Of a stretch of 64,000 bases of DNA, positions 36,339-46,300 are shown in pieces. The DNA is from Gracilibacillus caseinilyticus (GTDB lineage Bacteria > Bacillota > Bacilli > Bacillales > Amphibacillaceae), in assembly GCF_022919115.1 (NCBI RefSeq), contig NZ_CP095072.1:4216001-4280000 (forward strand). Reading direction: 5' to 3'. Position numbers and translations under genes: made by a program. The notes under the pieces were generated by a model. That model was not told the origin of the DNA. It did not search any database and worked only from the letters and a program-made list of their open reading frames with translations. How positions within the stretch are numbered: position 1 is the first letter of the stretch; each line of letters opens with the position of its first letter.

Positions 36339-37814
36339 CTATTTTAAGTCGCTGCCATTTGTTTCAATAACTTCCTTATACCAATAATAGCTTTTTTTCG
36401 GGATTCGCTCCAGCTCTTGCTCATCTTTTTCGTCTCGGTCAATATAGACAAAACCGTATCTCTTCTGATAGCCGTTTAACCAGCTTAATAAATCCGTGAA
36501 TGACCAGGCACAGTAACCGATCAGCTCTACTCCATCAGTAATGGCTTTCTGCAATTCTACAACATGATCTTTCAAGTATTGAATCCGGTAATCGTCATCG
36601 ATTGTCTTATCTGCTTTTAACTCATCATAAGCCCCAAGACCATTTTCTGTTACCATCATTGGCAGATCATATCTATTTTGCAGCCTTCTCAATGCAATCC
36701 GGATACCAACTGGATCTATCTCCCATCCCCATTTCGTCGTTTCTAAATGTGGATTTGAAACACTGGTAAACATACTAGTCTCAGGTGTCTGTGCTTGTTC
36801 ATCTTTCGGCTTCATTAAATAGGGATCGGTCGCCTGAAAATCTTTCTCCAGCTCTTGCTCATTTTCCTGAATCGGACATTCAATTTCATTTGCCCGTACA
36901 GTCCCGCCATGATAATAATTAACGCCAAGAAAATCTGGTCTTGCTGCTTGCAATAATACTTCATCACTTGCTTCGATCGTAGGTGCAATCCCTAATCGAT
37001 CCAGTTGCTTAAATGTCACCTTGGGATACTTGCCATGAACATAGACATCCAGCCACCAATGGTTTTGAAATTCTTCTCCATTAAGAGCTGCCAATACATT
37101 GTCTGGTGCACAATCAAAGCTGTACATCGGGCCATATCCAAAACTAGGACCGATTTGACCATTTGGAACGAGTTCTCTGAAGCTTTGGATCGCCTTGGCG
37201 TTCGCCAAATTAATAATATGATTTGCTTCAAACATCCGTTTCACGTCTGACACATTAGGCGGATGCGCCTGCCAGCGATAGCCTAAAGCAGTAAAAACGT
37301 TCTGTTCGTTAAAGCTGACCCAATACTTTACTTTATCTTTAAATCTATCAAATAATATTCTGGCGTAATGGTCAAAATCATCAATTGCTTTGCGAGATTC
37401 CCAGCCATTATATTTATCTTGTAATGCCTGTGGAATATCCCAATGATACAATGTCAGCACCGGCTCAATCTGATGCGCTCGCAGTTCATCGATTAAATTT
37501 TCATAGAATTGCAGGCCAGCTTCATTGACTTCCCCCGCTCCTTCAGGAAGAATTCGACTCCATGCTACGGAAAAACGATATGCTTTCAAGCCCATTTCGG
37601 CCATTAACGCAACGTCTTCTTTGTAACGGTGATAGTGATCGACAGCAACATCTCCGTTTGTGCCTTCGAATGTTTTGCCGGGAATTTTGGTGAACTGATC
37701 CCAAATGGATGGGCCTTTTCCTTCGGCATCCCACCCTCCTTCAATTTGATAAGCAGCAGACGCTGCTCCCCAAAGAAAATTTCTCGGAAACGGATCTAAT
37801 TGTCCATGATACAT
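36339..37814 (-). CDS. GH1 beta-glucosidase with 6-phospho-type residues
   Basis: 491 residues from ATG 37814 (AAGGAG nine bases upstream). Acid/base Glu in SFNEQN (about 170) and nucleophile in VTENGLG (about 390). Near residue 444 the motif reads SWLNGYQKRYG: Ser, Lys seven later and Tyr two more, the spacing that binds the phosphate in 6-phospho-beta-glycosidases such as LacG (Ser428/Lys435/Tyr437); plain beta-glucosidases have Glu at the Ser position. So it may act on 6-phospho-beta-glucosides, yet no PTS genes are nearby. A ROK kinase at 7425 could supply them. Gene lies 20 bases after GH95. Confidence 0.9.
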   Translation of the reverse strand: MYHGQLDPFPRNFLWGAASAAYQIEGGWDAEGKGPSIWDQFTKIPGKTFEGTNGDVAVDHYHRYKEDVALMAEMGLKAYRFSVAWSRILPEGAGEVNEAGLQFYENLIDELRAHQIEPVLTLYHWDIPQALQDKYNGWESRKAIDDFDHYARILFDRFKDKVKYWVSFNEQNVFTALGYRWQAHPPNVSDVKRMFEANHIINLANAKAIQSFRELVPNGQIGPSFGYGPMYSFDCAPDNVLAALNGEEFQNHWWLDVYVHGKYPKVTFKQLDRLGIAPTIEASDEVLLQAARPDFLGVNYYHGGTVRANEIECPIQENEQELEKDFQATDPYLMKPKDEQAQTPETSMFTSVSNPHLETTKWGWEIDPVGIRIALRRLQNRYDLPMMVTENGLGAYDELKADKTIDDDYRIQYLKDHVVELQKAITDGVELIGYCAWSFTDLLSWLNGYQKRYGFVYIDRDEKDEQELERIPKKSYYWYKEVIETNGSDLK

Positions 37815-37835
37815 ATGGTTACACTCCTTCAAAAA

Positions 37836-40103
37836 TTATTTAGCTAGTTCTATATGCAATGATTGTTTTTGATTTCTAACTAATTGCAAGTGCTGCAAAT
37901 GCTGTTCTGAGCCTTTGAATAATGGTAAATAAAGACTCAGCTCCTGATCTATTTGACTTTCGATTTCCAATTCCAATTTATTGGCTTCTAGGTCCCAGGT
38001 GAACTGATGAACCGTTACTTGATGCGGCAGCCGTACTCCTCGTATGGTTCCGCTTGGTATGGATGACGGTATTGCCCCTAACAAGGTTAATCTGTTATTA
38101 CTATAATCTACGAGCATTTCGTGTACAACTTGCGGCATTGCACCATTGCCATCCACATTAAAAATATTCTGCTCATTATAATGTGACATCATTAATGAAG
38201 AGAAGAAGCAATTATTCGCAATTAACAAACGAAAAATATCATCAATCAGTGCCGGCATGTGAAACTGTGTTGCACAAAGAGCCGAGTGCATTCTGCCATG
38301 TGTCGATGACGTATCGCCATCTTCATTCAATAACCACGCTTCCAAACGTTTATCAAAGGCAATTCGCGATGCCTGCCACATGACAGGATCTGTTTCACTA
38401 TTGAATTCTCTGCTTTGGAAGACCGGATATAAATGAGAGAAATGACGATGGTTATAGTTCTCCCCTTTATCCGGGGTTAACCATTCTTTCAGCGCTCCTT
38501 CTTCATTTATTTGATAGTTTGGTAACTTGTCGAACATCATTTGGAAGCTGTTTATTTTTTCATTTGAATACCCAAGAATTTGATATGCATCGATTAAGTT
38601 CGTCAGCACCTCTTTAGCAACAGCAATGTCTTGGGTCGCATTATCACCCGTACCATTCTCCGCGGAATAAGATGGTGTAAAACGGTAAGTACCATCCGCA
38701 TCTTCCATAAGAAAATCTCGATAAAATTGAACGATTTCTTCAAGGAACGGAACCGACTCATGTTGTAAAAAGATCGTATCACCTGTAAAACGATAATATT
38801 GATAATACCAGTGAGCTAACCAGCCAGCGCCGCACGTCCACAGTACCAACGGCCAATCTTCGTTCCAGTGCATATGTTTGCCACTGTTACTAGAGTGAGC
38901 CGTTGCCAGAACACCACGCGCACCATAATATTTTTGGGCATTTTCGTGAAAGCCTGGTAGCAATTCTTTTATTAATCGGAAATAACCGTTAAGTCCTTCT
39001 GCTAAATCACTCGAAAGAGCGCCAGCAATGGAGAGCTGGACATTGGTATCAAAGGTGAAATCGCCACTCCATGCCGGCTCAAATGTTCCGGTCCATATTC
39101 CTTGCAAATTTGGCGTCAGTTCACCAGCACTGCAGATAAACATATAGCGGCCGGCATCATACATTTTTTCTAATAAAACAGGCGTCATCTGATCAGCTTG
39201 CTTTGCCTGATCAACTAAGGACCAAATCGGCTGCTTACGCTGATCATCTGTTGCAAGCTCTAACCGAACGCGATCAAACAAGTCACGATGAATCTTTTCA
39301 TGTCTCTCGAACAGACGTTGATAGCTAAGCTGTTTTCCTGTTTTAGCCTTTATAATGCTTCGATCCGTAGCTTGCTGATAAGGTCTGATCTCCATTGTAA
39401 TTAAAATCGGCTGGTCACTTTGCAAGTGAAAACCTGTTTCGTCGTCGAGAGGTTGCAGGTTACTTGCCTTCACATCAATCAGAACATCATAGCCACCATC
39501 ACTATGCACATAATCAAAATGAGTATGCATGGTATGATGATGAATCATACTCGTTTGTTTCATTAATGGTTGCTGATAATCTTGTAAGCTGATCCTGTAT
39601 TGACCTGGACTTAAGCAATGAATAATTTGATTGGTTTGCTGAGACACGAACGTTTTTCTAATAAAAGTTTGACCATTAACTTGATAAGATACCATTAATT
39701 CTCCTGTTTCATAATCGATACTACGCTGATAATCATAGTATGAATGATGATCAGTTTCCACATGTAAATGAAAGCCGGGATGAGATGGATCGCTCATTAA
39801 CAGTCCCGGATATCCCTGCTCTTTTGCTTTTTGATAATAAAACGAAAGTGCTTTATCATAGCCTTCACGTTCTATGATCTGGCGAAACTCCGTTAAGTAA
39901 GCAGCCATTTCTGGTACGTCAAAACGATTCCCTTGTGGCAAATAAAGACGACAGTGATTGCCAATAATCGTATCTGAAACAGGATCCCCCATCACCATTA
40001 CACCATGGGAGCCATTTCCACTCACTAATGCATCCTCCCATTTCATCGCCGGACTGTCCGTCCAGACACCTCTAGTAGGTACGTGTGTTGACACTTTTCT
40101 CAT
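37836..40103 (-). CDS. GH95-type glycoside hydrolase (alpha-L-fucosidase family)
   Basis: 755 residues: N-terminal beta domain (TDSPAMKWEDALVSGNGSHG), helical barrel and C-terminal beta domain, cytoplasmic by lack of a signal. The catalytic Glu is likely in SAENGTGDN near residue 485. The Asn pair of the bifidobacterial fucosidase (NxN) corresponds to DTN in TFDTNVQLS near residue 350, so one Asn is replaced by Asp. The family also has alpha-L-galactosidases. With alpha-xylosidase and beta-galactosidases in the window, removing fucose from xyloglucan is the likely role, but the altered residue makes the substrate uncertain. Start overlaps the GH3 stop by 4 bases. Confidence 0.85.
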   Translation of the reverse strand: MRKVSTHVPTRGVWTDSPAMKWEDALVSGNGSHGVMVMGDPVSDTIIGNHCRLYLPQGNRFDVPEMAAYLTEFRQIIEREGYDKALSFYYQKAKEQGYPGLLMSDPSHPGFHLHVETDHHSYYDYQRSIDYETGELMVSYQVNGQTFIRKTFVSQQTNQIIHCLSPGQYRISLQDYQQPLMKQTSMIHHHTMHTHFDYVHSDGGYDVLIDVKASNLQPLDDETGFHLQSDQPILITMEIRPYQQATDRSIIKAKTGKQLSYQRLFERHEKIHRDLFDRVRLELATDDQRKQPIWSLVDQAKQADQMTPVLLEKMYDAGRYMFICSAGELTPNLQGIWTGTFEPAWSGDFTFDTNVQLSIAGALSSDLAEGLNGYFRLIKELLPGFHENAQKYYGARGVLATAHSSNSGKHMHWNEDWPLVLWTCGAGWLAHWYYQYYRFTGDTIFLQHESVPFLEEIVQFYRDFLMEDADGTYRFTPSYSAENGTGDNATQDIAVAKEVLTNLIDAYQILGYSNEKINSFQMMFDKLPNYQINEEGALKEWLTPDKGENYNHRHFSHLYPVFQSREFNSETDPVMWQASRIAFDKRLEAWLLNEDGDTSSTHGRMHSALCATQFHMPALIDDIFRLLIANNCFFSSLMMSHYNEQNIFNVDGNGAMPQVVHEMLVDYSNNRLTLLGAIPSSIPSGTIRGVRLPHQVTVHQFTWDLEANKLELEIESQIDQELSLYLPLFKGSEQHLQHLQLVRNQKQSLHIELAK

Positions 40104-42880
40104 CCTTTCTGTAGTTGCACAGATTGTATAGATAATTGCTTATATTCCAAAATCAAATCAACCTTATCATCATGATGACTCTCAATATCTAGCAAAATAT
40201 CTTCCCACTGACTTGAATGTACTTGCTTATAAGGCATATCCGTTTCATCATTAATATGAAATCGAATCGATCCCTTCCCTTTTAATCTGACTTTCAGTTG
40301 ATTATTGTCAGCGACTTCTACATTTCTAAACAGTATTTTGCCACCATCTTCATCAGCTGTTACACAAGGTTGTTCTTTTTCTCCTTTTGTTAAGGTGATA
40401 TTTTCATAATCATCATAATTCTCGGCCTGAGTCTCTGTTGCCAGTGTTCTACCGGTAATCTCTTCTCCTAATATCTCGATTGCTGTATAGGTATGAATAA
40501 GCTCTTCACTGGATTTCCCAATTGAAAACAGTACTTTCCCTTTTTCTAAAACAAATTGATTGATTCTGATATCAAATACCTGCAATTGATCCGCTCTGAT
40601 GTTAAAGCGAAGAACACGCTCCTCACCTGGTTTTAGTGACACTTTCTCGAAAGCTGTTAATTGTTTGTTAGGTCTTTCATAGTAACTATCCGTAACGGTA
40701 GCATACAACTGGACAACCTCATCCCGAAGATAATCGCTTACATTTTTCACATTACAAGTAATGGTTACTTTTTCGTTATCGGAGATAGTCGTTTTATCCA
40801 TCGAAAAGCTGTCATAACGAACCTCTCCGTAACTCAAACCATGACCGAATGAATATAAAATATTATCTTCTGCATATTGATACGTACGCTTACCTTTTCG
40901 AATATCATAATCGGTGATGGCTGGTAATTGCTCCGAATCCTTTGGCCATGTCATACTCAACCTTCCTGAAGGATTCGATTCTCCAAAAAGAATCGATGCA
41001 AGACTGGTTCCAAGCTCTTGTGAACCATGTGCACTGTACAATATCGCCGGTACATGATCCTGTGCCCAATTAATAGCGAAAGGATAACTGCTAATCACGA
41101 CTACAATCATGTTCTGATTCACTTTGTATACTTCCTCTATCAAGCGCTGTTGATAGAGTGGCAGATTAATATGTTCACGATCTTCTGTTTCTTTTCCATT
41201 GACCATCGGATGATTGCCTACACAAACGATTGCTACGTCACTTTCTTTGGCAAGCTCAACCGCTGTTTGAATGCCATTATCTATGATTTCTTTTTCAAAG
41301 GTTGAACATGTATCATCTTTTACAACAACTCTTTCTTGTTCAATCGTTATCGGATGATCTTGCCAGTTCGACAGGCTATACTCCTTATCACTAGAGTTTT
41401 TGACACGTATTTTTTCTCGATTAAACCAATCAAATACTTCCTCTTTATCTGCTCGATACGTAGATTGTTTATCTGGTTGTGTCAAATAGCGATCAGTAGA
41501 TAGACTTTTAAATACGTGCCAATCATTGCCCCAATCTTCATCCGTGACAACCGATCTGTTTTTATCATCAGAAATCGTCCAGTTGTTTGCTTGATCAAGG
41601 GACAAATATTGCTCGTTATCACTCGTTTTCCAGGCGATACGATCGAAGCCGTCATGGAAAACAATGTCAGCAGTCGTGAGGTTTTTTATTCCTTCTAAAG
41701 GTGTTATTTGATATGGTGAATAACCCGTATACCAGTCACGGAACACCTTATTCGAAGTAGGACCCAGAACTGCTAGTTTATTCATTTTTTCCCTGTTCAG
41801 CGGCAATAGGTTTTGCTCATTCTTCAACAAAACAATGGATTCATCTGTCACTTGTTTTGCCAGCTTTTGATGTTTTTCATGATTCAAAACAGTCTGCTCG
41901 ATGTTGGCATAGGGATTTTTGGATGTATCCGCATCAAAATGACCTAAGCGAAAACGCACTTTCACGATACGACTTACTGCCCGGTCTATATCATCTTCGG
42001 ATATTAAGTCACGATCACATGCATCCAGCGCGGCTTGTTCTACCAATTCTTTGTCGTCAACAAAACAGTCAATGCCTTTTTTTAATGCATCTGCCAGCGC
42101 TTCAGCAAACGTATCATAATACTGATATTCCTTTACATTAAGTGTTAAAGCACCACCATCACTAACAACAAATCCCTCCATTCCCCACTCGTCACGGACT
42201 ATTTCTTCTATTTCTTGAATTTGCATACACGGAATGCCATTTACACCATTATAGGCAGTCATCATCGATAACGCTTTTGCTTCAGTAAAGGCAGGTTCAA
42301 ACGCTTTCAAATAATACTCTTTTCGATTTCGAAGATCAATACTGTTGGAAGTATCTTCTCTACCTTTTTCATTATTATTACCGTAAAAATGCTTTGGAGC
42401 AGCTACTAATTTTACGTAAAATGGATCTTCTCCCTGCATTCCTTTAATTAAGGAAGCAGACAATTCTCCTGTTAAATGGGGATCTTCTCCGTATGCTTCT
42501 TCGGTTCTCCCCCATCTCGGATCTCTCTCCATATCAATCGTCGGTGCCCATAAGGTAAGTCCTGTTTTTTGATCTTTTAATTGATAAAACGCTCTCGCTT
42601 CATCACCAATTGCACTTCCAACCTGATGCATTAATAACTTGTTCCACGAATTGGATAGTCCAATCGGCTGCGGAAAAACAGTCGTTTTAATCCCTTGACG
42701 ATCTACTACTCCGTGCGCCGCTTCTCCACCGATGAAATATTCTTTGATCCCAAGCCTCGGAATAGCACTCTGATGAGTACTTAACAGTGATATTTTTTCA
42801 TCAAACGTTAACGCTTCCATTAATCCGGTTACGCGATTTTCTATAGAAAGCCCATGAGATTGGAATGCTTGATTTGTCAT
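40100..42880 (-). CDS. GH3 beta-glucosidase/xylosidase with extra domains
   Basis: 926 residues from ATG 42880 (AAAGG upstream); the longer frame to 43012 would include the operator and promoter. Order: GH3 barrel (to about 320), the GH3 sandwich, a fascin-like insertion (about 405-490: IAWKTSDNEQYLSL ... ), fibronectin-like domain and a C-terminal CBM6-like domain (about 826-926). Nucleophile Asp in VVSDGGAL near 241; acid/base Glu expected in GKETEDREHINLP near 564. No signal peptide, so it acts inside the cell on imported oligosaccharides. First gene of the operon ending at 30972. Confidence 0.93.
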   Translation of the reverse strand: MTNQAFQSHGLSIENRVTGLMEALTFDEKISLLSTHQSAIPRLGIKEYFIGGEAAHGVVDRQGIKTTVFPQPIGLSNSWNKLLMHQVGSAIGDEARAFYQLKDQKTGLTLWAPTIDMERDPRWGRTEEAYGEDPHLTGELSASLIKGMQGEDPFYVKLVAAPKHFYGNNNEKGREDTSNSIDLRNRKEYYLKAFEPAFTEAKALSMMTAYNGVNGIPCMQIQEIEEIVRDEWGMEGFVVSDGGALTLNVKEYQYYDTFAEALADALKKGIDCFVDDKELVEQAALDACDRDLISEDDIDRAVSRIVKVRFRLGHFDADTSKNPYANIEQTVLNHEKHQKLAKQVTDESIVLLKNEQNLLPLNREKMNKLAVLGPTSNKVFRDWYTGYSPYQITPLEGIKNLTTADIVFHDGFDRIAWKTSDNEQYLSLDQANNWTISDDKNRSVVTDEDWGNDWHVFKSLSTDRYLTQPDKQSTYRADKEEVFDWFNREKIRVKNSSDKEYSLSNWQDHPITIEQERVVVKDDTCSTFEKEIIDNGIQTAVELAKESDVAIVCVGNHPMVNGKETEDREHINLPLYQQRLIEEVYKVNQNMIVVVISSYPFAINWAQDHVPAILYSAHGSQELGTSLASILFGESNPSGRLSMTWPKDSEQLPAITDYDIRKGKRTYQYAEDNILYSFGHGLSYGEVRYDSFSMDKTTISDNEKVTITCNVKNVSDYLRDEVVQLYATVTDSYYERPNKQLTAFEKVSLKPGEERVLRFNIRADQLQVFDIRINQFVLEKGKVLFSIGKSSEELIHTYTAIEILGEEITGRTLATETQAENYDDYENITLTKGEKEQPCVTADEDGGKILFRNVEVADNNQLKVRLKGKGSIRFHINDETDMPYKQVHSSQWEDILLDIESHHDDKVDLILEYKQLSIQSVQLQKG

Positions 42881-42918
42881 ATAATCATACCTTTCATGAT
42901 GAATTAAAAACCCCTTTA

Positions 42919-42932
42919 GGAAAACGGTTTCC
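42919..42932. promoter_or_regulatory. LacI-type operator GGAAAACGGTTTCC
   Basis: Near-perfect palindrome 39 bases upstream of the GH3 start and downstream of its promoter. Shares GGAAA(A/C)CGGTTTC with the site at 7125. Weak resemblance to cre (three mismatches), so a separate LacI-family repressor or CcpA is possible. Confidence 0.5.
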
Positions 42933-42977
42933 TTTTCGACTAAAAAAATAAGATCGTTTACTGCCTGAATTAAGTAC

Positions 42978-43006
42978 ATTATAAATAACTTCGCTACAAA
43001 AAGCAA
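42978..43006 (-). promoter_or_regulatory. Promoter of the GH3 operon
   Basis: On the minus strand TTGCTT, 17 bases, TATAAT. About 100 bases upstream of the start codon, with the operator between. Confidence 0.5.
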
Positions 43007-43087
43007 TATCAAATGGTTTTATTGATGGAGGACAAATGTCTGCTTACCTGAGAAGTTGTCGCATTTTGTTTGCTTGTACAAAAGAAT

Positions 43088-43242
43088 GATACAAATGTAC
43101 AGTGTGTTCCTTGAGATTTGTCTTCTTTCCCGTTTATTGATACAAATCTTACTCGCTATCCTCTGGCTTTTGTTCCCTTTCTCGACTTTCGATACAAATC
43201 TCCCCTACCACCTTCTGACTTTTGTTTCCTTTCTCGACTTTC
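43088..43242. repeat. Three tandem copies of a 51-52 bp unit
   Basis: Units start GATACAAAT at 43088, 43139 and 43191. The last two agree over most of 52 bases and end CTTTCTCGACTTTC; the first is degenerate. AT- and pyrimidine-rich on the plus strand, between two convergent-free minus-strand operons. No coding frame. The remaining part of 43007-43311 holds no gene. Confidence 0.8.
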
Positions 43243-43311
43243 AGCACAGTCTATCGATCCCCCATAGTATGTTGTCTCTAATCACACCATTATGTGAAAA
43301 GTCACGCGCAC

Positions 43312-43344
43312 AAAAAAACTGTTACCACATCCAATTGGTAACAG
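43312..43344 (-). terminator. Terminator of the GH2 operon
   Basis: Minus-strand stem CTGTTACC / GGTAACAG with a 10-base loop and seven U residues, 10 bases past the stop. Confidence 0.9.
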
Positions 43345-43353
43345 CTTGCGAAA

Positions 43354-46300
43354 CTATTCGAAAAAGCGAAACTCACCGAAATGAAAATCGGAGCCTGGCA
43401 GGAATAAAAATGTGATATTCTGTAATCCCTTAACACGCTCCAGGTCAAAGATTTTTTCCTCATAGCCTTCTGTATAAGAAAACTCTATGATCTGATCACT
43501 TTCGCTTTGATCATCTTCAAAACGAAGATGGATTGTATTTTTTTCAATCGGTGAATGACCAGTAATAGCAATCTTACTAATTCCTTTTTCACCAAAGTCA
43601 AATCTCTCAAAAGTTAATGATACATTATTGCCTATATGTTCAACCGCTTCTGCCATTTTACGATATCGATCACCATAAATGTGATCTGCTTCCGCAGCTG
43701 GATTTGACTCAAATGCTCGATTCGTTTCCGCAAAAGAAAAACCTTTTATGTGCATTTTTTTATTCGTAACAAATGATAGTGAGCTAACACCTTTGATTTT
43801 TCTGGACAAATAATAAGTTTCAGCCTGATATACATTCCATTTGGAAGGCTTTTGATAGATAACATCAGCAAGTAATTCACTACCATCTTCCTCAGGAGTG
43901 CCCTCCCATATTTGCAATGGATATTCTTCAATGGATAATGCGAAAATCGGAATAGTAATCTTGTCCGATCCAGACGTACCAAAGTTAATATCACTAAATC
44001 TTATTACCGTGACCCCATCCCTGCTTGTGGCAACTCCTCGTTCGTTTCCGTTACCTACATCCCCCTCACTATAATCAAAGAGACCTGCTGAAATAAAGTC
44101 ATATGGATCTTTATAAGCTGTGCCAATTCCTTCTGCATGAAATTCCAGTTCTGAAATCAGCTTTATTTTACTGGTGCCATTGGTACTGGTACAGCGGACA
44201 CGGAATGTCCCGTCCCCTAATGCGGTAATCTTAGCGCTCTTACCAAAAGATTCGATCGTTGCTATATTAGAGGTGATCCCCGTATCTGTGACAACACTCC
44301 ACTCCACATCCTGATAAGAGGCATTGGATGGCTGGATTGACGCACTTACGATCGACTCTTGTTGTTGATCATTCAAGTGTTGCCCCTCTTCACTTTGGAT
44401 ATTAATTTTTCGAACAGGGACTTCTTTTTCTTTTCCCATCACGATCGGTACATGTTTATTTTCCATCTGTGCTGAAATCCCTGTGACATCTTTATCTGTC
44501 GCAACAGATTGCATAACCAATTTCTTAGAAGCTATATTATCAGCTGTTACTTTCATTTCAATTTCGCCAGGCTGTAATGTTGCCGCGATAATCGCTAACA
44601 ATTTTCCACTGAACAGTCTTCTGCTCGTACCTTTGTATTGATCATAATCAGTACTGTCTCCATTATCCAATCCGATTAACCTGCCAGCCCCTGATACTTG
44701 AACATGCACTCGATTCGAAGCATTCTCTACAGGATTACCTGCTTCATCTTCCATCATTATTTCTACAAAAATTAAATCCGTACCATTCGCTTCCATTCTC
44801 GACTTGTCTGGAAATAATCTTATCTTATTCGCTTCGCCAAAAGAATGCCTGCTTTCTGTTGCAATGATGCTGTCTTCTTCATCGTAAGCAAATGCAGTGA
44901 TGGTGCCATTCGCATATGGCAGCTTCCACCACCCTGTCAACTGACTGCCATTCTGATAATTGGTATTAAATGTTCCAATCGTTTCACCATTAAATTGCAG
45001 CTCGACTTTGGGAGCATTCGAGCAGACCCGCACATCAATGATTTGCCCGTTATTAAAATCCCAATAAGGAAAAATATGAACCATTGGGGCTTCTTTATAA
45101 CTGGTCCACGCTGCCTGATAAATATAATAGGAATCTTTCGGAAATGTAGCGGTATCAATTTGACCTAGATAGGCATTTTTTGTGTGGTAAGGCGTAGGCT
45201 CCCCCAAATAATCAAAACCACTCCAAATAAATTGGCCCAATGAAAAAGGACTGTCTCGTTCTGCAATAATACAAGCTTCCGTTGATTTAGCGCCCCAGCT
45301 CGTCGCACTGTTTCCTAATGCAGAACATTGTTCATCGTCATCAGTTAGAATGGATTTCTCAAAAGGAAAATGATAAATCCCTCTGCTTTGGACAATCGAA
45401 GCTGTCTCACTGCCATAAATGATCCAATCAGGATGTTCCTGATGATGTTGATGATAATACTTTTCTCCATAATTATAGCCAGCTACTTTGACCAAATCGG
45501 CACAGTTCTGGGCATTTTTCCACGGCATATAGTTTGAACCTATTGTCATAACGGCATTTTCTTTCGGATCAAATTCCATCACATAATCCATTAATTGCTC
45601 CGTTAAAAAGAGTCCTCTCTCATCCGCATGTGTGTCGTATATTTCATTTCCGATACTCCACATTAATAGACTTGGATGATTGCGATCTCTCTTGACCCAG
45701 CTTTTCACATCATGATAAGACCAATTCGGAAAAAATCTTGCATAATCATAAGGAGTTTTGGACCGTTCCCACATATCAAATGCCTCTGTTACAATGAGAA
45801 ACCCCATTTCATCTGCCATTTCCATCAGCTCTTTAGCAGGCATATTATGGGCAGTGCGGATCGCATTTACCCCCATATCTTTTAAAATGTTCAGCCTCCT
45901 TTTAAGAGCATTTCGATTAAATGCCGCTCCCAATGCTCCTAAATCATGATGCTCATTTACGCCGTTCAGTTTTATATGTCTGTTATTGATATAAAAACCT
46001 TGCTCCGGATCAAAATAAACCTCTTTAAAACCAATTTGCTGCTTTTGTGTTTCGATAATCTCACCATTACTTATTTTTCTCATTTGTGTGGATAACTGAT
46101 AAATACTTGGCGTGTCCACGTCCCATAAACCTGGCGAGGAAAGTTCAAACGATAACTGACTTAAACGATCACCAGGTAATACTTGTTCTGCAACAGCATG
46201 AATCACCCCATCATCTTTCATTAAGGTATGTGATATTTCTACCGGCTCATTTATTCGCAGTTCTGTATCGATCTCTACTTTCCAATCGTCTTCATTTTTG

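Noticed and set aside
43088..43242. Tandem units considered as a CRISPR array
   Set aside because: Units are contiguous 51-52 bp repeats without unique spacers, and no cas genes are present.
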